A stretch of DNA of 57,724 nucleotides from Bermanella sp034112345 (GTDB taxonomy: Bacteria > Pseudomonadota > Gammaproteobacteria > Pseudomonadales > Oceanobacteraceae), in contig JAWUVN010000063.1 in NCBI GenBank assembly GCA_034112345.1, forward strand, positions 1 through 57,724, written 5' to 3'. The notes under the pieces were generated by a model. The model had not been told where the DNA came from. It worked only from the letters and a program-made list of their open reading frames with translations, and ran no database searches. Shown piece by piece: positions 17,366 through 26,115 of the stretch. A program made the position numbers and the translations under genes. Every line of letters begins with the position of its first letter. Position 1 is the stretch's first letter.

Positions 17366-18035
17366 TCCTTTAATAAAATTAAGCCAACGTATTGGTTACA
17401 CTTTCAAAGACGAGAGTCTGATTCAGCTTGCATTAACTCATCGCAGTAAAGGCGGAGTGAATAACGAGCGCATAGAATTTTTGGGCGACTCCATTGTTAA
17501 CTTTGTTGTGGCTGAAGCTCTATTTCATAAATTCCCAGATGAAGATGAAGGCAAGTTAAGTCGCCTTCGCGCGGGTCTGGTGCGTGGCACCACATTGGCA
17601 GAACTTGGCCGTGACTTTGATTTAGGTGAATTTCTTGTGCTAGGCTCGGGTGAATTAAAAAGCGGTGGTTTTAACCGTGAATCTATTTTAGCTGATGCTA
17701 TTGAAGCCATTATTGGCGCCATCTTTTTAGACTCCAATTTTGATGAAGTTAAAAAGCATGTTTTAAACTGGTATGGCCCACGTATTTCAGAATTAAAAGT
17801 GGATGATATTCTAAAAGACTCTAAAACCCGTCTTCAAGAATACATGCAAAAAAGCCAAAATCGTTTACCAAAATACGATGTGGTTGAAGTATTTGGACAG
17901 GCTCATGATCAAAAATTCAAAGTAGCCTGCCATATCGAAGAATTACCAGAAGTGACTGTTGGCATTGGCAGTAGTCGTCGATTAGCTGAGCAAAGTGCAG
18001 CAAAAAAAGCACTTAAAGCATTAGGAGCTGAATAA
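17358..18035 (+). CDS. rnc: Ribonuclease III
   Basis: Double-strand-specific endoribonuclease that processes rRNA precursors and regulates mRNAs. The 225 residues comprise the RNase III domain with signature NERIEFLGDS (residues 36-45, metal-binding Glu/Asp), a second acidic cluster DAIEAIIGAIFLDS, and a C-terminal dsRNA-binding domain (DSKTRLQEYMQK, GIGSSRRLAEQSAAKKALKAL). The GTG start overlaps the DUF4845 gene by 8 bases, and its final base is shared with the era start, forming the classic rnc-era-recO chain. Length matches E. coli (226). Confidence 0.96.
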   Translation: MNNPLIKLSQRIGYTFKDESLIQLALTHRSKGGVNNERIEFLGDSIVNFVVAEALFHKFPDEDEGKLSRLRAGLVRGTTLAELGRDFDLGEFLVLGSGELKSGGFNRESILADAIEAIIGAIFLDSNFDEVKKHVLNWYGPRISELKVDDILKDSKTRLQEYMQKSQNRLPKYDVVEVFGQAHDQKFKVACHIEELPEVTVGIGSSRRLAEQSAAKKALKALGAE

Positions 18036-18931
18036 TGACAGAAAAATGCGGATACATCGCCATCGTAGGTCGTCCTAACGTTGGTAAGTCAACATTGCTT
18101 AATCGCATCCTTGGCCAGAAACTAAGTATTACATCTCGTAAGCCACAAACAACACGCCATCAAATTTTGGGTATGAAAACTACCGGTGATGTACAGGCTA
18201 TTTATGTGGATACCCCTGGGTTGCACGAAGGCTACTCAGAAAAAGCGTTGAACCGTTACATTAATAAAGTGGCTTCAAGCACTATTAAAGACGTAGATCT
18301 TGTGGTGTTTGTGATTGACCGTACTAAGTGGACCAATGAAGATCAGGTTGTGCTTGAGAAAATTAAAGCAGCAAAAGTGCCGTGTATCTTAGCGGTAAAT
18401 AAAGTGGATTATTTGGCTGATAAATCTGATTTGTTGCCGTTTATGCAAGAGGTGGCTAAAAAAGCTGACTTCTTAGAAATGTTCCCGATTAGTGCAAAAC
18501 TGGGTAAAAATGTAGAAGAGCTAGAGCAAAAGATTGCTAACTACATTCCAGAAAATGAACATTTTTATGATAAAGACCAGTTTACCGACCGTACCGTACG
18601 CTTTCTAGCTGCTGAATTGGTTCGAGAAAAGATTATGCGCCAGTTAGGTGATGAACTGCCTTACTCAATGACTGTAGAAATAGAAAAATACGAAGAAACG
18701 GATCGCTTAATTACTATTCATGCTTTGATCTTGGTTGAACGAGATGGCCAAAAGAAAATCCTAATTGGTGATAAAGGGGCGCGTATTAAGCTAATTGGTA
18801 CCGATGCCCGTAAAGATATGGAAGAGATGTTTGGCATGAAAGTGATGTTAAACACATGGGTGAAAGTGAAAGGCGGCTGGGCTGATGATGAGCGAGCTCT
18901 TAAGTCTCTGGGTTATAACGATATAGACTGA
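18035..18931 (+). CDS. era: Ribosome-assembly GTPase Era
   Basis: Era binds the 3' end of 16S rRNA and checks 30S maturation. The 298-residue protein shows G1 GRPNVGKST, switch region SRKPQTTRHQI, G3 DTPGLHE, G4 NKVD, G5 SAKLG, and a C-terminal KH domain (HALILVERDGQKKILIGDKG, ARIKLIG). Length fits (E. coli 301). Its ATG overlaps the rnc stop by one base; recO follows after 18 bases. Confidence 0.97.
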   Translation: MTEKCGYIAIVGRPNVGKSTLLNRILGQKLSITSRKPQTTRHQILGMKTTGDVQAIYVDTPGLHEGYSEKALNRYINKVASSTIKDVDLVVFVIDRTKWTNEDQVVLEKIKAAKVPCILAVNKVDYLADKSDLLPFMQEVAKKADFLEMFPISAKLGKNVEELEQKIANYIPENEHFYDKDQFTDRTVRFLAAELVREKIMRQLGDELPYSMTVEIEKYEETDRLITIHALILVERDGQKKILIGDKGARIKLIGTDARKDMEEMFGMKVMLNTWVKVKGGWADDERALKSLGYNDID

Positions 18932-18949
18932 TTTAAATTCTTTATCTTT

Positions 18950-19675
18950 ATGATCAAACAAAAAGCCTACGTGCTGCATGTTCGTCCTTATAAAGAAACA
19001 AGTGCGCTTGTGGACCTGCTTACACCGGATTATGGATTAATTCGGTGTATGGCAAGAGGCATTAAGCGCAATATCCTAAAAGGGCAAAGTCTACAGCCCT
19101 TTACTAATTACAGTATATTCTTTACTGGCGATACCGACCTAAAAACACTTAACAGTTTTGAAAGCATTAGCTTACCTTTAACCTTAAAAGGCGATGCTAT
19201 GTTCAGTGGATTTTATGTAAATGAAGTTATTTTACGCGCTTTAAAAAGCGAAGCGGATATAGGGAATGATTTACTATTTGAAGCTTATGAATCTGCCCTG
19301 GTCAGCTTAAATAATGATGCGCTCGAAGCAGCTTTAAGAGTGTTTGAACTCACCTTGCTTCAACATTTGGGTCAAGCTTATCAATGGGATATGGACTTTA
19401 AAACCGGTGAGGTGGTATCGGCTGATTGCTATTATGGCTTTTTTGTCGAGCAAGGTATGGCTAGAGTATCAAATGCCTATGTATCAAAGCATCGTAATAG
19501 TTGTTTTTTAGGTGCAGATCTTGAACACTTAAGTCAGTATGATTTCACCAATATAAGTACGTTAAAAATGGCCAAGCGCTTATTGCGATTAGCACTTAAG
19601 CCTATTATTGGTTATAAACCCATTCAAGCCCGTGAATTAATCAAACAATACAAAGGCCTTTCTCATAATCATTAA
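18950..19675 (+). CDS. recO: DNA repair protein RecO
   Basis: RecO works with RecF and RecR to load RecA on SSB-coated gaps. The 241 residues start with the OB-fold pattern KAYVLHVRPYKETSALVDLLT and YGLIRCMARGIKRN, followed by LQPFTNYSIFFTGDTDLKTLNSFE and a helical C-terminal part. No zinc-binding Cys cluster is evident, as in the E. coli form. Length matches E. coli RecO (242). It lies between era and pdxJ, as in Pseudomonas. Confidence 0.94.
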   Translation: MIKQKAYVLHVRPYKETSALVDLLTPDYGLIRCMARGIKRNILKGQSLQPFTNYSIFFTGDTDLKTLNSFESISLPLTLKGDAMFSGFYVNEVILRALKSEADIGNDLLFEAYESALVSLNNDALEAALRVFELTLLQHLGQAYQWDMDFKTGEVVSADCYYGFFVEQGMARVSNAYVSKHRNSCFLGADLEHLSQYDFTNISTLKMAKRLLRLALKPIIGYKPIQARELIKQYKGLSHNH

Positions 19676-19703
19676 TGAGAACTGAAAGATAAGAGAGTTA
19701 ATT

Positions 19704-20450
19704 GTGAAAAGTACCAATCGAGTTTTATTAGGCGTTAATATTGATCACATTGCCACGTTGCGCCAAGCTCGTGGTACTCGATATCCTGATCCTGTCTATG
19801 GTGCTCTACAGGCAGAAGAAGCTGGTGCAGATGGCATAACATTACATTTGCGAGAAGATCGTCGTCACATTCAAGATAGAGATGTTTACGCCTTAAAAGA
19901 CATGTTAAACACTCGCATGAATCTAGAAATGGCAGTTACAGAAGAAATGATCTCTATTGCTGAAAATGTTAAGCCTGCCGCAGTATGTCTTGTACCAGAA
20001 AAGCGCGAAGAATTAACCACCGAAGGTGGTCTTGATGTGATTTGTAATGAAAGTAATATCAAATCGGCTTGCGATCGCTTAGCGGCAGTGGGTAGTGAGG
20101 TGTCTTTGTTTATTGATCCTAATGAAAAGCAAATAGAAGCGGCAAAACGCTGTGGTGCACCCGTCATCGAAATTCATACTGGTCATTACGCTGAAACAAT
20201 CGATCCTGAAGAACAGAAAAAAGAGTTGGACCGAATTACAAAGGCAACAGAATTTGCCCTTAGCCTTGGTTTAATTGTAAATGCAGGTCACGGTTTGCAT
20301 TATCATAATACCGAAGCAATTGCGGCTATCTCAGGTATTAATGAGCTGAATATTGGTCACGCGATTATGGCGCATTCTATGTTCGTTGGTTTAAAAGTAG
20401 CGGTTAAAGAAATGCGTGACCTGATTGAAAATGCATCGGCCAAAGATTAG
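19704..20450 (+). CDS. pdxJ: Pyridoxine 5'-phosphate synthase PdxJ
   Basis: PdxJ condenses 1-deoxy-xylulose 5-phosphate with 3-amino-2-oxopropyl phosphate in the last ring-forming step of vitamin B6 synthesis. The 248-residue TIM barrel shows the family motifs GVNIDHIATLRQARGTRYPDP, ADGITLHLREDRRHI, NLEMAVTEEM, CLVPEKREELTTEGGLDV, EIHTGHYA and VNAGHGLHYHN. GAGAG precedes the start, where GTGAAA is read. Length is family-typical (about 245). acpS follows after 11 bases. Confidence 0.97.
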   Translation: MKSTNRVLLGVNIDHIATLRQARGTRYPDPVYGALQAEEAGADGITLHLREDRRHIQDRDVYALKDMLNTRMNLEMAVTEEMISIAENVKPAAVCLVPEKREELTTEGGLDVICNESNIKSACDRLAAVGSEVSLFIDPNEKQIEAAKRCGAPVIEIHTGHYAETIDPEEQKKELDRITKATEFALSLGLIVNAGHGLHYHNTEAIAAISGINELNIGHAIMAHSMFVGLKVAVKEMRDLIENASAKD

Positions 20451-20461
20451 TAATACATAAT

Positions 20462-20845
20462 ATGACCATCGCCATAGGTACTGATATTGTAGAGATTGAT
20501 CGAATTGCTAAGGTTTATGCCCGTCAGGGAGACAAGCTTGCAACTCGTATCTTAACAGCTTCTGAAATGACTCGTTTCTTAAGCTTTGCAAATGAATCTG
20601 TAAAAGTTTCTTTTCTTGCCAAGCGATGGTGTGCAAAAGAAGCCATTGCTAAGGCGCTTGGAACAGGTATTGCGAAAGGTATTGGCTGGCAAGAAATGGA
20701 AGTTTTCAATAATGATTTAGGAGCGCCGATTGTAGAATTGAATGGTGCCGCTAAAGCCAGATTAGAATTATTAAACGGCAGTCATGTCCTGATCAGTTTA
20801 AGTGATGAGCAGCATTATGCCGTTGCCTTTTGTACGATTATTTAA
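20462..20845 (+). CDS. acpS: Holo-[acyl-carrier-protein] synthase AcpS
   Basis: AcpS transfers the 4'-phosphopantetheine arm from CoA to acyl carrier protein. The 127-residue protein has both hallmark motifs: GTDIVEIDRI (metal-binding Asp at residue 8) and WCAKEAIAKALGTGI (Glu of the KEA motif). It ends SLSDEQHYAVAFCTI, the family's C-terminal strand pair. It is the last gene of the lepA-rnc-era cluster. gacS converges from the other side 35 bases away, with no obvious terminator between. Confidence 0.95.
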   Translation: MTIAIGTDIVEIDRIAKVYARQGDKLATRILTASEMTRFLSFANESVKVSFLAKRWCAKEAIAKALGTGIAKGIGWQEMEVFNNDLGAPIVELNGAAKARLELLNGSHVLISLSDEQHYAVAFCTII

Positions 20846-20880
20846 AGGAGTATAAACAGTTTCTTTGTTGGTTATGTTTC

Positions 20881-23637
20881 CTACACTTCATAAACACCCT
20901 CTGCTTCTGCCCAGTTAGGGTTATCAGATTTAAATGTCAGTAATTCATGAATAGTTTTTCTTAGTATAATGACGCTGGATTCCCAGTCGCTATTCCGCTT
21001 CTTTAACTGGGTTTCTGCTTTATCCAGTGCAGCCAGTAAGTTCTTCGCTCCCACATATTTGCATAGACCATGTAGCTTATGCACAGGCTCTAGTAATGTA
21101 TCTGGATCGCTGCAACTTTGTAGTAAGGGCCATATAGTTTCGGCTTCTTCAAATAAACCAGTAGCCATTGTTTGGGCTAGTTGTGGCTTGCCTCCAGATA
21201 GGCTGAGGCATGATTGCCAGTCTAGTATTGCATTTGTTGCTGTAGGCTGACTTGCCGTTAAGTTAAGAATACTTGAATGTGTATTTTTCACACTTTGAGA
21301 ATTACGAGATTGGAATCTGGTCCATTTTGTTAGTGTGTGTATAAGTTGCTCTTTACTTAATGGTTTGGTTAGGTAGTCATCGAAGCCGTTGCTCAGAAGT
21401 TGCTTGCGTTCACTGGGTAGGGCGTGGGCTGTTAAAGCAACCAATGGTGTCATTTGATTAATGCCTTGCTCTCTTATTTGCAGAGTAGCTTGTACACCGT
21501 CTAGATCAGGCATTTGAATGTCCATAAAAATCAAATCGAATGACTGGGTAGTACCATACTGAACGGCCTGTAAGCCACCGTTAGCTCGTGTAACATTAAT
21601 AGATAAATCAGATAACCAGGTGCTTATTAATTCAAGGTTTGGACCGTTATCATCAACGGCTAGAACATTGATTTTTTGATTCTGAATATTGATAGCGTGT
21701 TGGTTTTGTTTGTCTTCAAACATGTCTTGTGAAACATTGGTTAAGTTTCTGAGCGATACTGGGTATACAAGGTTATGTTTTATATCCAGAGTGTTTAACT
21801 GATCCCAGCTTAAATTGTCATTGTTTGTCAGCAGGGCAACCAGTTGGCTTTGATGTTTGAGGTCTTGAATGATGGATTCGTTAACATTGCTTTCAAGGTC
21901 CATTAAAATCACGTCGGCAGGCTTTATGTTTTGAGCCAATAATAATTCTTGTAATGATTTAAATGTTTTTATTTGATAGCCCAGGCTACCAAGTTGATTA
22001 CGTAAGACCTGGCTGCTGAATTCCCATTTAGATAGAACAAAGGCGACTTTATTAAACCAAGGTGCGTCGTGCCAGTTTTCTTCGTAGGCATCGCAGGTAT
22101 TAAATGTGCCAGTAAACCAGAATAGAGAGCCTTCTCCTGATATGCTTTCTACGCCAATTTCCCCATGCATATGTTTAACTAAATGTTGGCTAATGACTAA
22201 GCCTAAGCCTGTGCCACCAAAGCGTCGTGTAGTGGAGGCGTCGGCTTGACTAAATGCATTAAATAAATGTTTTTGCTGTGGCTCGGTTAAGCCAATGCCG
22301 GTATCGTTTACGGTTACTTTTAATGCAACCTTTTGGTCTAGCTCTTCTTCTAGCATGATCCTAACGATCACAGATCCAGTTTCTGTAAATTTAATCGCGT
22401 TGTTAATTAGGTTTATTAATATTTGTTTTAATCGAACAGAGTCACCCATGATCTCATAGGGTACGTCTTGATAAACAAGAGCTGCTAGTTCAATGTTTTT
22501 CTTATGTGCTTCTGGAGCCAGCATCGTCAGCACTTCATCTGTAATATCTCGTAAATGAAGTGGTGCAGAGTCCAGTACAAGCTTACCGGCTTCAATTTTA
22601 GAGAAGTCCAAAATATCATTAATGATGCTTAATAAGCTGCTTGAAGATGCATCTATGGTATTGAGGTAATCAAGTTGACGTTTATTTAAACGAGTGTTTT
22701 CTAATAACTTAGTAAAGCCGATAATGCCATTAAGGGGCGTGCGAATTTCATGGCTCATATTAGCTAGGAATTCAGATTTGGTTTTACTGGCTTCTAAAGC
22801 GGTGTGTCTAGCCATACTGAGTTCAATATTTTGAATCTCTAATTCGTCTAGTGTTTCTTTTAAATCTTCAGTAGCTTGTTCAACGTTTTCTTGCAGTTCT
22901 TGCTGTGCTCTTTGCAAACTGGCTGCCATGGTATTGATGCCAGTTGCTAATTCGTTTAATTCAGTTTGTGTGCTTAAACCAATGCGGGCATTTAGGTCTC
23001 CGGATTCAAGTGCGTTTAAAGTTGCGGCTACTTCTTGCAGAGGGCGAGTAATGCGTGTGCTGGTTCGATAAGCAATAACGATAGCCAGTAAGCAAAATCC
23101 AATTATGAGTAAGGCGTTAATAAAAAGGGATGTAAATTGACTAAGCTTTTGCTGGTCGGTGTTTAATTCTATTTCGACCCAACCAAGGAGCTTTGTATGC
23201 AAATCATCGCTCGGAGAGAAAACAGGTGCCTTTATTCGAACACTGCTATTGGTTTCAAAGCGCTGGGTTTCGTTGTTAATAAATAGCTCAGAAACCTGCT
23301 TTAACATGCCTGGGCCAACATGCTGGATCTCTTTTTGCGATGGACTTAATAAAGAGATACTGCGCAGATTGGGTAGGCTCATGTAGTGTTTTAGATTAAG
23401 AGTGCGCTGCTGCTCAGGCGCTTCAAATAAAGGGTAGGCTTGAAGGGCTGTTTGCTGCACAAGTAATGTGGCTTGCTGGCGGAACTGTTCGTGCTCTTGC
23501 TGGAAGCGATCCAAGCTGAAATACGCACCTAGAGTAATGGCTATTACTAAGCAAGGTAATAATGTAATCAGAAGTAGTCGTTTTTGGATGCCCCAGTAGT
23601 TCATTGTTTTATTGTTTTCATCGCTAAAAAACGGCAT
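20881..23637 (-). CDS. gacS: Hybrid sensor kinase GacS/BarA
   Basis: Tripartite sensor kinase that phosphorylates GacA/UvrY and so drives csr/rsm small RNAs. The 918 residues contain a first membrane helix (about 20-40), a periplasmic sensor, a second helix (about 172-190), HAMP, a HisKA with phospho-acceptor H296 (ANMSHEIRTPLNG), an HATPase (NNAIKFT, NDTGIGL, GGTGLGL), a degenerate receiver-like segment (about 525-630), a true receiver (VDDN, D706 in FMDIQMPDLDG) and a C-terminal Hpt (VHKLHGLCKYVG, about H853). Order and length equal GacS/BarA. An ATG at 23604 gives a start closer to the family (MNYWGIQKRLLL); neither start has a clear ribosome binding site. It is divergent from cysM, as in Pseudomonas. 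Confidence 0.94.
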   Translation of the reverse strand: MPFFSDENNKTMNYWGIQKRLLLITLLPCLVIAITLGAYFSLDRFQQEHEQFRQQATLLVQQTALQAYPLFEAPEQQRTLNLKHYMSLPNLRSISLLSPSQKEIQHVGPGMLKQVSELFINNETQRFETNSSVRIKAPVFSPSDDLHTKLLGWVEIELNTDQQKLSQFTSLFINALLIIGFCLLAIVIAYRTSTRITRPLQEVAATLNALESGDLNARIGLSTQTELNELATGINTMAASLQRAQQELQENVEQATEDLKETLDELEIQNIELSMARHTALEASKTKSEFLANMSHEIRTPLNGIIGFTKLLENTRLNKRQLDYLNTIDASSSSLLSIINDILDFSKIEAGKLVLDSAPLHLRDITDEVLTMLAPEAHKKNIELAALVYQDVPYEIMGDSVRLKQILINLINNAIKFTETGSVIVRIMLEEELDQKVALKVTVNDTGIGLTEPQQKHLFNAFSQADASTTRRFGGTGLGLVISQHLVKHMHGEIGVESISGEGSLFWFTGTFNTCDAYEENWHDAPWFNKVAFVLSKWEFSSQVLRNQLGSLGYQIKTFKSLQELLLAQNIKPADVILMDLESNVNESIIQDLKHQSQLVALLTNNDNLSWDQLNTLDIKHNLVYPVSLRNLTNVSQDMFEDKQNQHAINIQNQKINVLAVDDNGPNLELISTWLSDLSINVTRANGGLQAVQYGTTQSFDLIFMDIQMPDLDGVQATLQIREQGINQMTPLVALTAHALPSERKQLLSNGFDDYLTKPLSKEQLIHTLTKWTRFQSRNSQSVKNTHSSILNLTASQPTATNAILDWQSCLSLSGGKPQLAQTMATGLFEEAETIWPLLQSCSDPDTLLEPVHKLHGLCKYVGAKNLLAALDKAETQLKKRNSDWESSVIILRKTIHELLTFKSDNPNWAEAEGVYEV

Positions 23638-23779
23638 TTTAACAGTAATTGACGCTAAATAGTGTGAAAAGACTATATTCTGCTCAATAAGGCTATAAGC
23701 AAATTGCCTTTTGATATTACTAAATTCAACTGTTTCAGCGTATTATTTATCAAAATAGTTATATCGAAGTGAAATATTT

Positions 23780-24670
23780 ATGGATTTTCCAACTATTGCA
23801 GACTTTGTTGGTCACACGCCGCTGGTTAGACTTCAGCGCTTAGGCACGCATACAACAAATATTATTTTATTGAAATTAGAAGGGAATAACCCTGCTGGTT
23901 CAGTGAAAGATCGCCCTGCATTGAGCATGATTCAACGTGCAGAAGACCGTGGTGACATTAAGTCTGGCGATACACTTATTGAAGCCACAAGCGGTAATAC
24001 AGGCATTGCGCTAGCCATGGCGGCAGCCATTAAAGGCTATAAGATGATTTTGATCATGCCAGATAATGCCACTATGGAGCGTCGTTGGGCCATGGAAGCC
24101 TATGGCGCGCAGCTTATTTTGGTGACAAAAGAGCAAGGCATGGAGGGGGCTAGAGACCTAGCCAAAAAAATGGAATCCAATAACGAAGGCATCGTTTTGG
24201 ATCAGTTTGCTAATGGTGATAACCCTATTGCCCATTACGAATCCACCGGCCCTGAAATTTGGCAAGATACTCACGGTAAAATCACTCACTTTGTTAGCTC
24301 AATGGGTACAACGGGTACCATTATGGGCACAAGTCGATATTTGAAAGAGCAAAACAAAGATATTCAAATAGTGGGGTTACAGCCTAAAGAAGGGGCGTCG
24401 ATTCCAGGTATTCGTCGTTGGCCTAAAGAGTATTTACCCAGTATTTTTGATGAAAGCAGGGTGGATCAAGTAATGGATATAGCTCAAAAATCGGCAGAAG
24501 AAACGATGAAAGCATTGGCACGAGAAGAAGGAATTTTTTGTGGTGTTAGCTCAGGAGGTGCGGTAGCAGGGGCTTTGGAGCTAAATGAACAAGTAGAAAA
24601 CTCTATTATAGTGGCCATTGTGTGTGATCGTGGGGATCGCTACTTGTCTTCTGGTGTATTTAGCCAATAA
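23780..24670 (+). CDS. cysM: Cysteine synthase B CysM
   Basis: PLP enzyme making cysteine from O-acetylserine and sulfide or thiosulfate. The 296 residues include VGHTPLVRLQRL, the PLP lysine K43 in NPAGSVKDRPAL, the substrate loop EATSGNTGIALAM, the phosphate-binding turn SSMGTTGTIMGTSRYLKE, and CGVSSGGAVAGAL near the end. DNATMERRWAMEAYGA is typical of CysM rather than CysK, as is the length (E. coli CysM 303). It starts the cysM-rlmD-relA-mazG run. Confidence 0.95.
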   Translation: MDFPTIADFVGHTPLVRLQRLGTHTTNIILLKLEGNNPAGSVKDRPALSMIQRAEDRGDIKSGDTLIEATSGNTGIALAMAAAIKGYKMILIMPDNATMERRWAMEAYGAQLILVTKEQGMEGARDLAKKMESNNEGIVLDQFANGDNPIAHYESTGPEIWQDTHGKITHFVSSMGTTGTIMGTSRYLKEQNKDIQIVGLQPKEGASIPGIRRWPKEYLPSIFDESRVDQVMDIAQKSAEETMKALAREEGIFCGVSSGGAVAGALELNEQVENSIIVAIVCDRGDRYLSSGVFSQ

Positions 24671-24790
24671 AGAATCTCTGCTAGAACAATCATGATTGTC
24701 ATAATAAAAGCGACATTCATGAGTCATTATCACTTGAAATTAAGCAAATTGAGACCATATATAGGCTCAGTTAATTTAAGGATATCGCTT

Positions 24791-26110
24791 GTGGCCATTG
24801 TTAGACACAAGAAAAAAGCCAATAAACCTGCACCCATTGAATGTGAAGTAGATATTCACGATCTAAGTCATGAAGGTCAGGGTGTGAGTCGCTCACAAGA
24901 TAAAGTATTGTTTGTTGCAGGGGCGCTGCCCACTGAGACTATTCAAGTCAAAATAGACAATCAGAAGCGCCACTTCAATCAAGGTCAAATCGTTAAGATT
25001 TTAAAGCCAAGTGCAGAGCGTGTAGAGCCTCTGTGCGGTCATTATAAGCGATGCGGTGCTTGTCAGTTGCAGCATTTAGACAGTAGCAAGCAAATTGGTT
25101 ATAAAAAGAATACATTAGATCAGCAGCTAAAACGCCAGTTGAAGCTAGATACCGTCCCTTGGGAAGCAAGCTTAGAAAGCAAGCCTTTTGGTTATCGCCG
25201 TCGTGCTCGTTTAGGGGTACGTTACCGTAATAAAACAGATGAAATCATATTAGGGTTCAGAGAAGAGGCAAACAGCCACTTAACTTCTATATCAGACTGC
25301 CCAGTATTAGAGCCCGAATTGAATCGCTTGGTTAAACCATTACACGCTGTAATTTCTGGTTTAGAGGCTAAATCTCGAGTGACTCAAATTGAGCTGCTTA
25401 AAGGGGATACCGAAGCTGCTGTGGTGATTAGGCATCTTAAAAAAATGCAAGCTAATGACATTTCTAACTTAGAACAATGGGCTAAGGACCAGCAGGTTCA
25501 GCTATGGTTGCAGGGTGATGAGAAATTGGTGTTAGTGCACTCTTCTAGCCAGCAACCTTTAAGCTATCAAGTTGATAATTGTGACTTAACATTTGATGTA
25601 AAAGATTTCATTCAGGGCAATGCTGATATGAATAAGGCCATGGTTAAGCAGGCCTTAGATTGGTTGTCGCCATCAGAGAACGAAACGGTATTAGATTTAT
25701 TTGCCGGCATCGGAAACTTTACTTTGCCATTGGCGAATAAAGTGAAAAAAGTGTATGCAGTTGAAGGTGCAAAAGCCATGGCAGCGCGTATAGATCAGAA
25801 TGCATCTCTTAATAATATTACCAATATTGAAGCCAGTGCGATGAATTTGGCTGATGAAGAACTGTTGTTTAAATTACCAAAAGTAGACGCTATTTTATTA
25901 GACCCACCCAGATCAGGCGCTAGTGTTTTAATGCCTTGGCTGGTGAAGCAAAAAAGTCGTATTTTATATATTGCATGCGACCCAAGTTCATTAGTACGGG
26001 ATGCTCAGCCGCTATTAGATGCGGGATTTAAATTAGAAAAAATCTCTGTCATGGATATGTTTCCTCAAACGAAACATGTGGAAACAATGGCGTTATTTAT
26101 TAAGGAATAA
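24791..26110 (+). CDS. rlmD: 23S rRNA (uracil-1939-C5)-methyltransferase RlmD
   Basis: RlmD methylates U1939 of 23S rRNA with SAM. I place the start at the GTG at 24791, preceded by TTAAGGA at 8 bases, giving 439 residues (E. coli 433). An ATG at 24692 would add 33 residues with no family counterpart. The protein has an N-terminal TRAM domain (IECEVDIHDLSHEGQGVSR), the 4Fe-4S cysteines in CGHYKRCGACQLQH, the SAM motif VLDLFAGIGNFTLPLA, DPPRSG, and the catalytic Cys in LYIACDPSSLVRD. It lies between cysM and relA, as in Pseudomonas. Confidence 0.94.
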   Translation: MAIVRHKKKANKPAPIECEVDIHDLSHEGQGVSRSQDKVLFVAGALPTETIQVKIDNQKRHFNQGQIVKILKPSAERVEPLCGHYKRCGACQLQHLDSSKQIGYKKNTLDQQLKRQLKLDTVPWEASLESKPFGYRRRARLGVRYRNKTDEIILGFREEANSHLTSISDCPVLEPELNRLVKPLHAVISGLEAKSRVTQIELLKGDTEAAVVIRHLKKMQANDISNLEQWAKDQQVQLWLQGDEKLVLVHSSSQQPLSYQVDNCDLTFDVKDFIQGNADMNKAMVKQALDWLSPSENETVLDLFAGIGNFTLPLANKVKKVYAVEGAKAMAARIDQNASLNNITNIEASAMNLADEELLFKLPKVDAILLDPPRSGASVLMPWLVKQKSRILYIACDPSSLVRDAQPLLDAGFKLEKISVMDMFPQTKHVETMALFIKE

Positions 26111-26115
26111 TCACC

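Noticed and set aside
23604..23637. Small leader peptide before gacS
   Set aside because: The short extension is in frame with gacS and better explained as start-codon ambiguity.
24686..24699. Palindrome ACAATCATGATTGT between cysM and rlmD
   Set aside because: A 14-bp palindrome in AT-rich DNA, without a second copy or link to a known regulator; it may be part of the 3' end of cysM mRNA.
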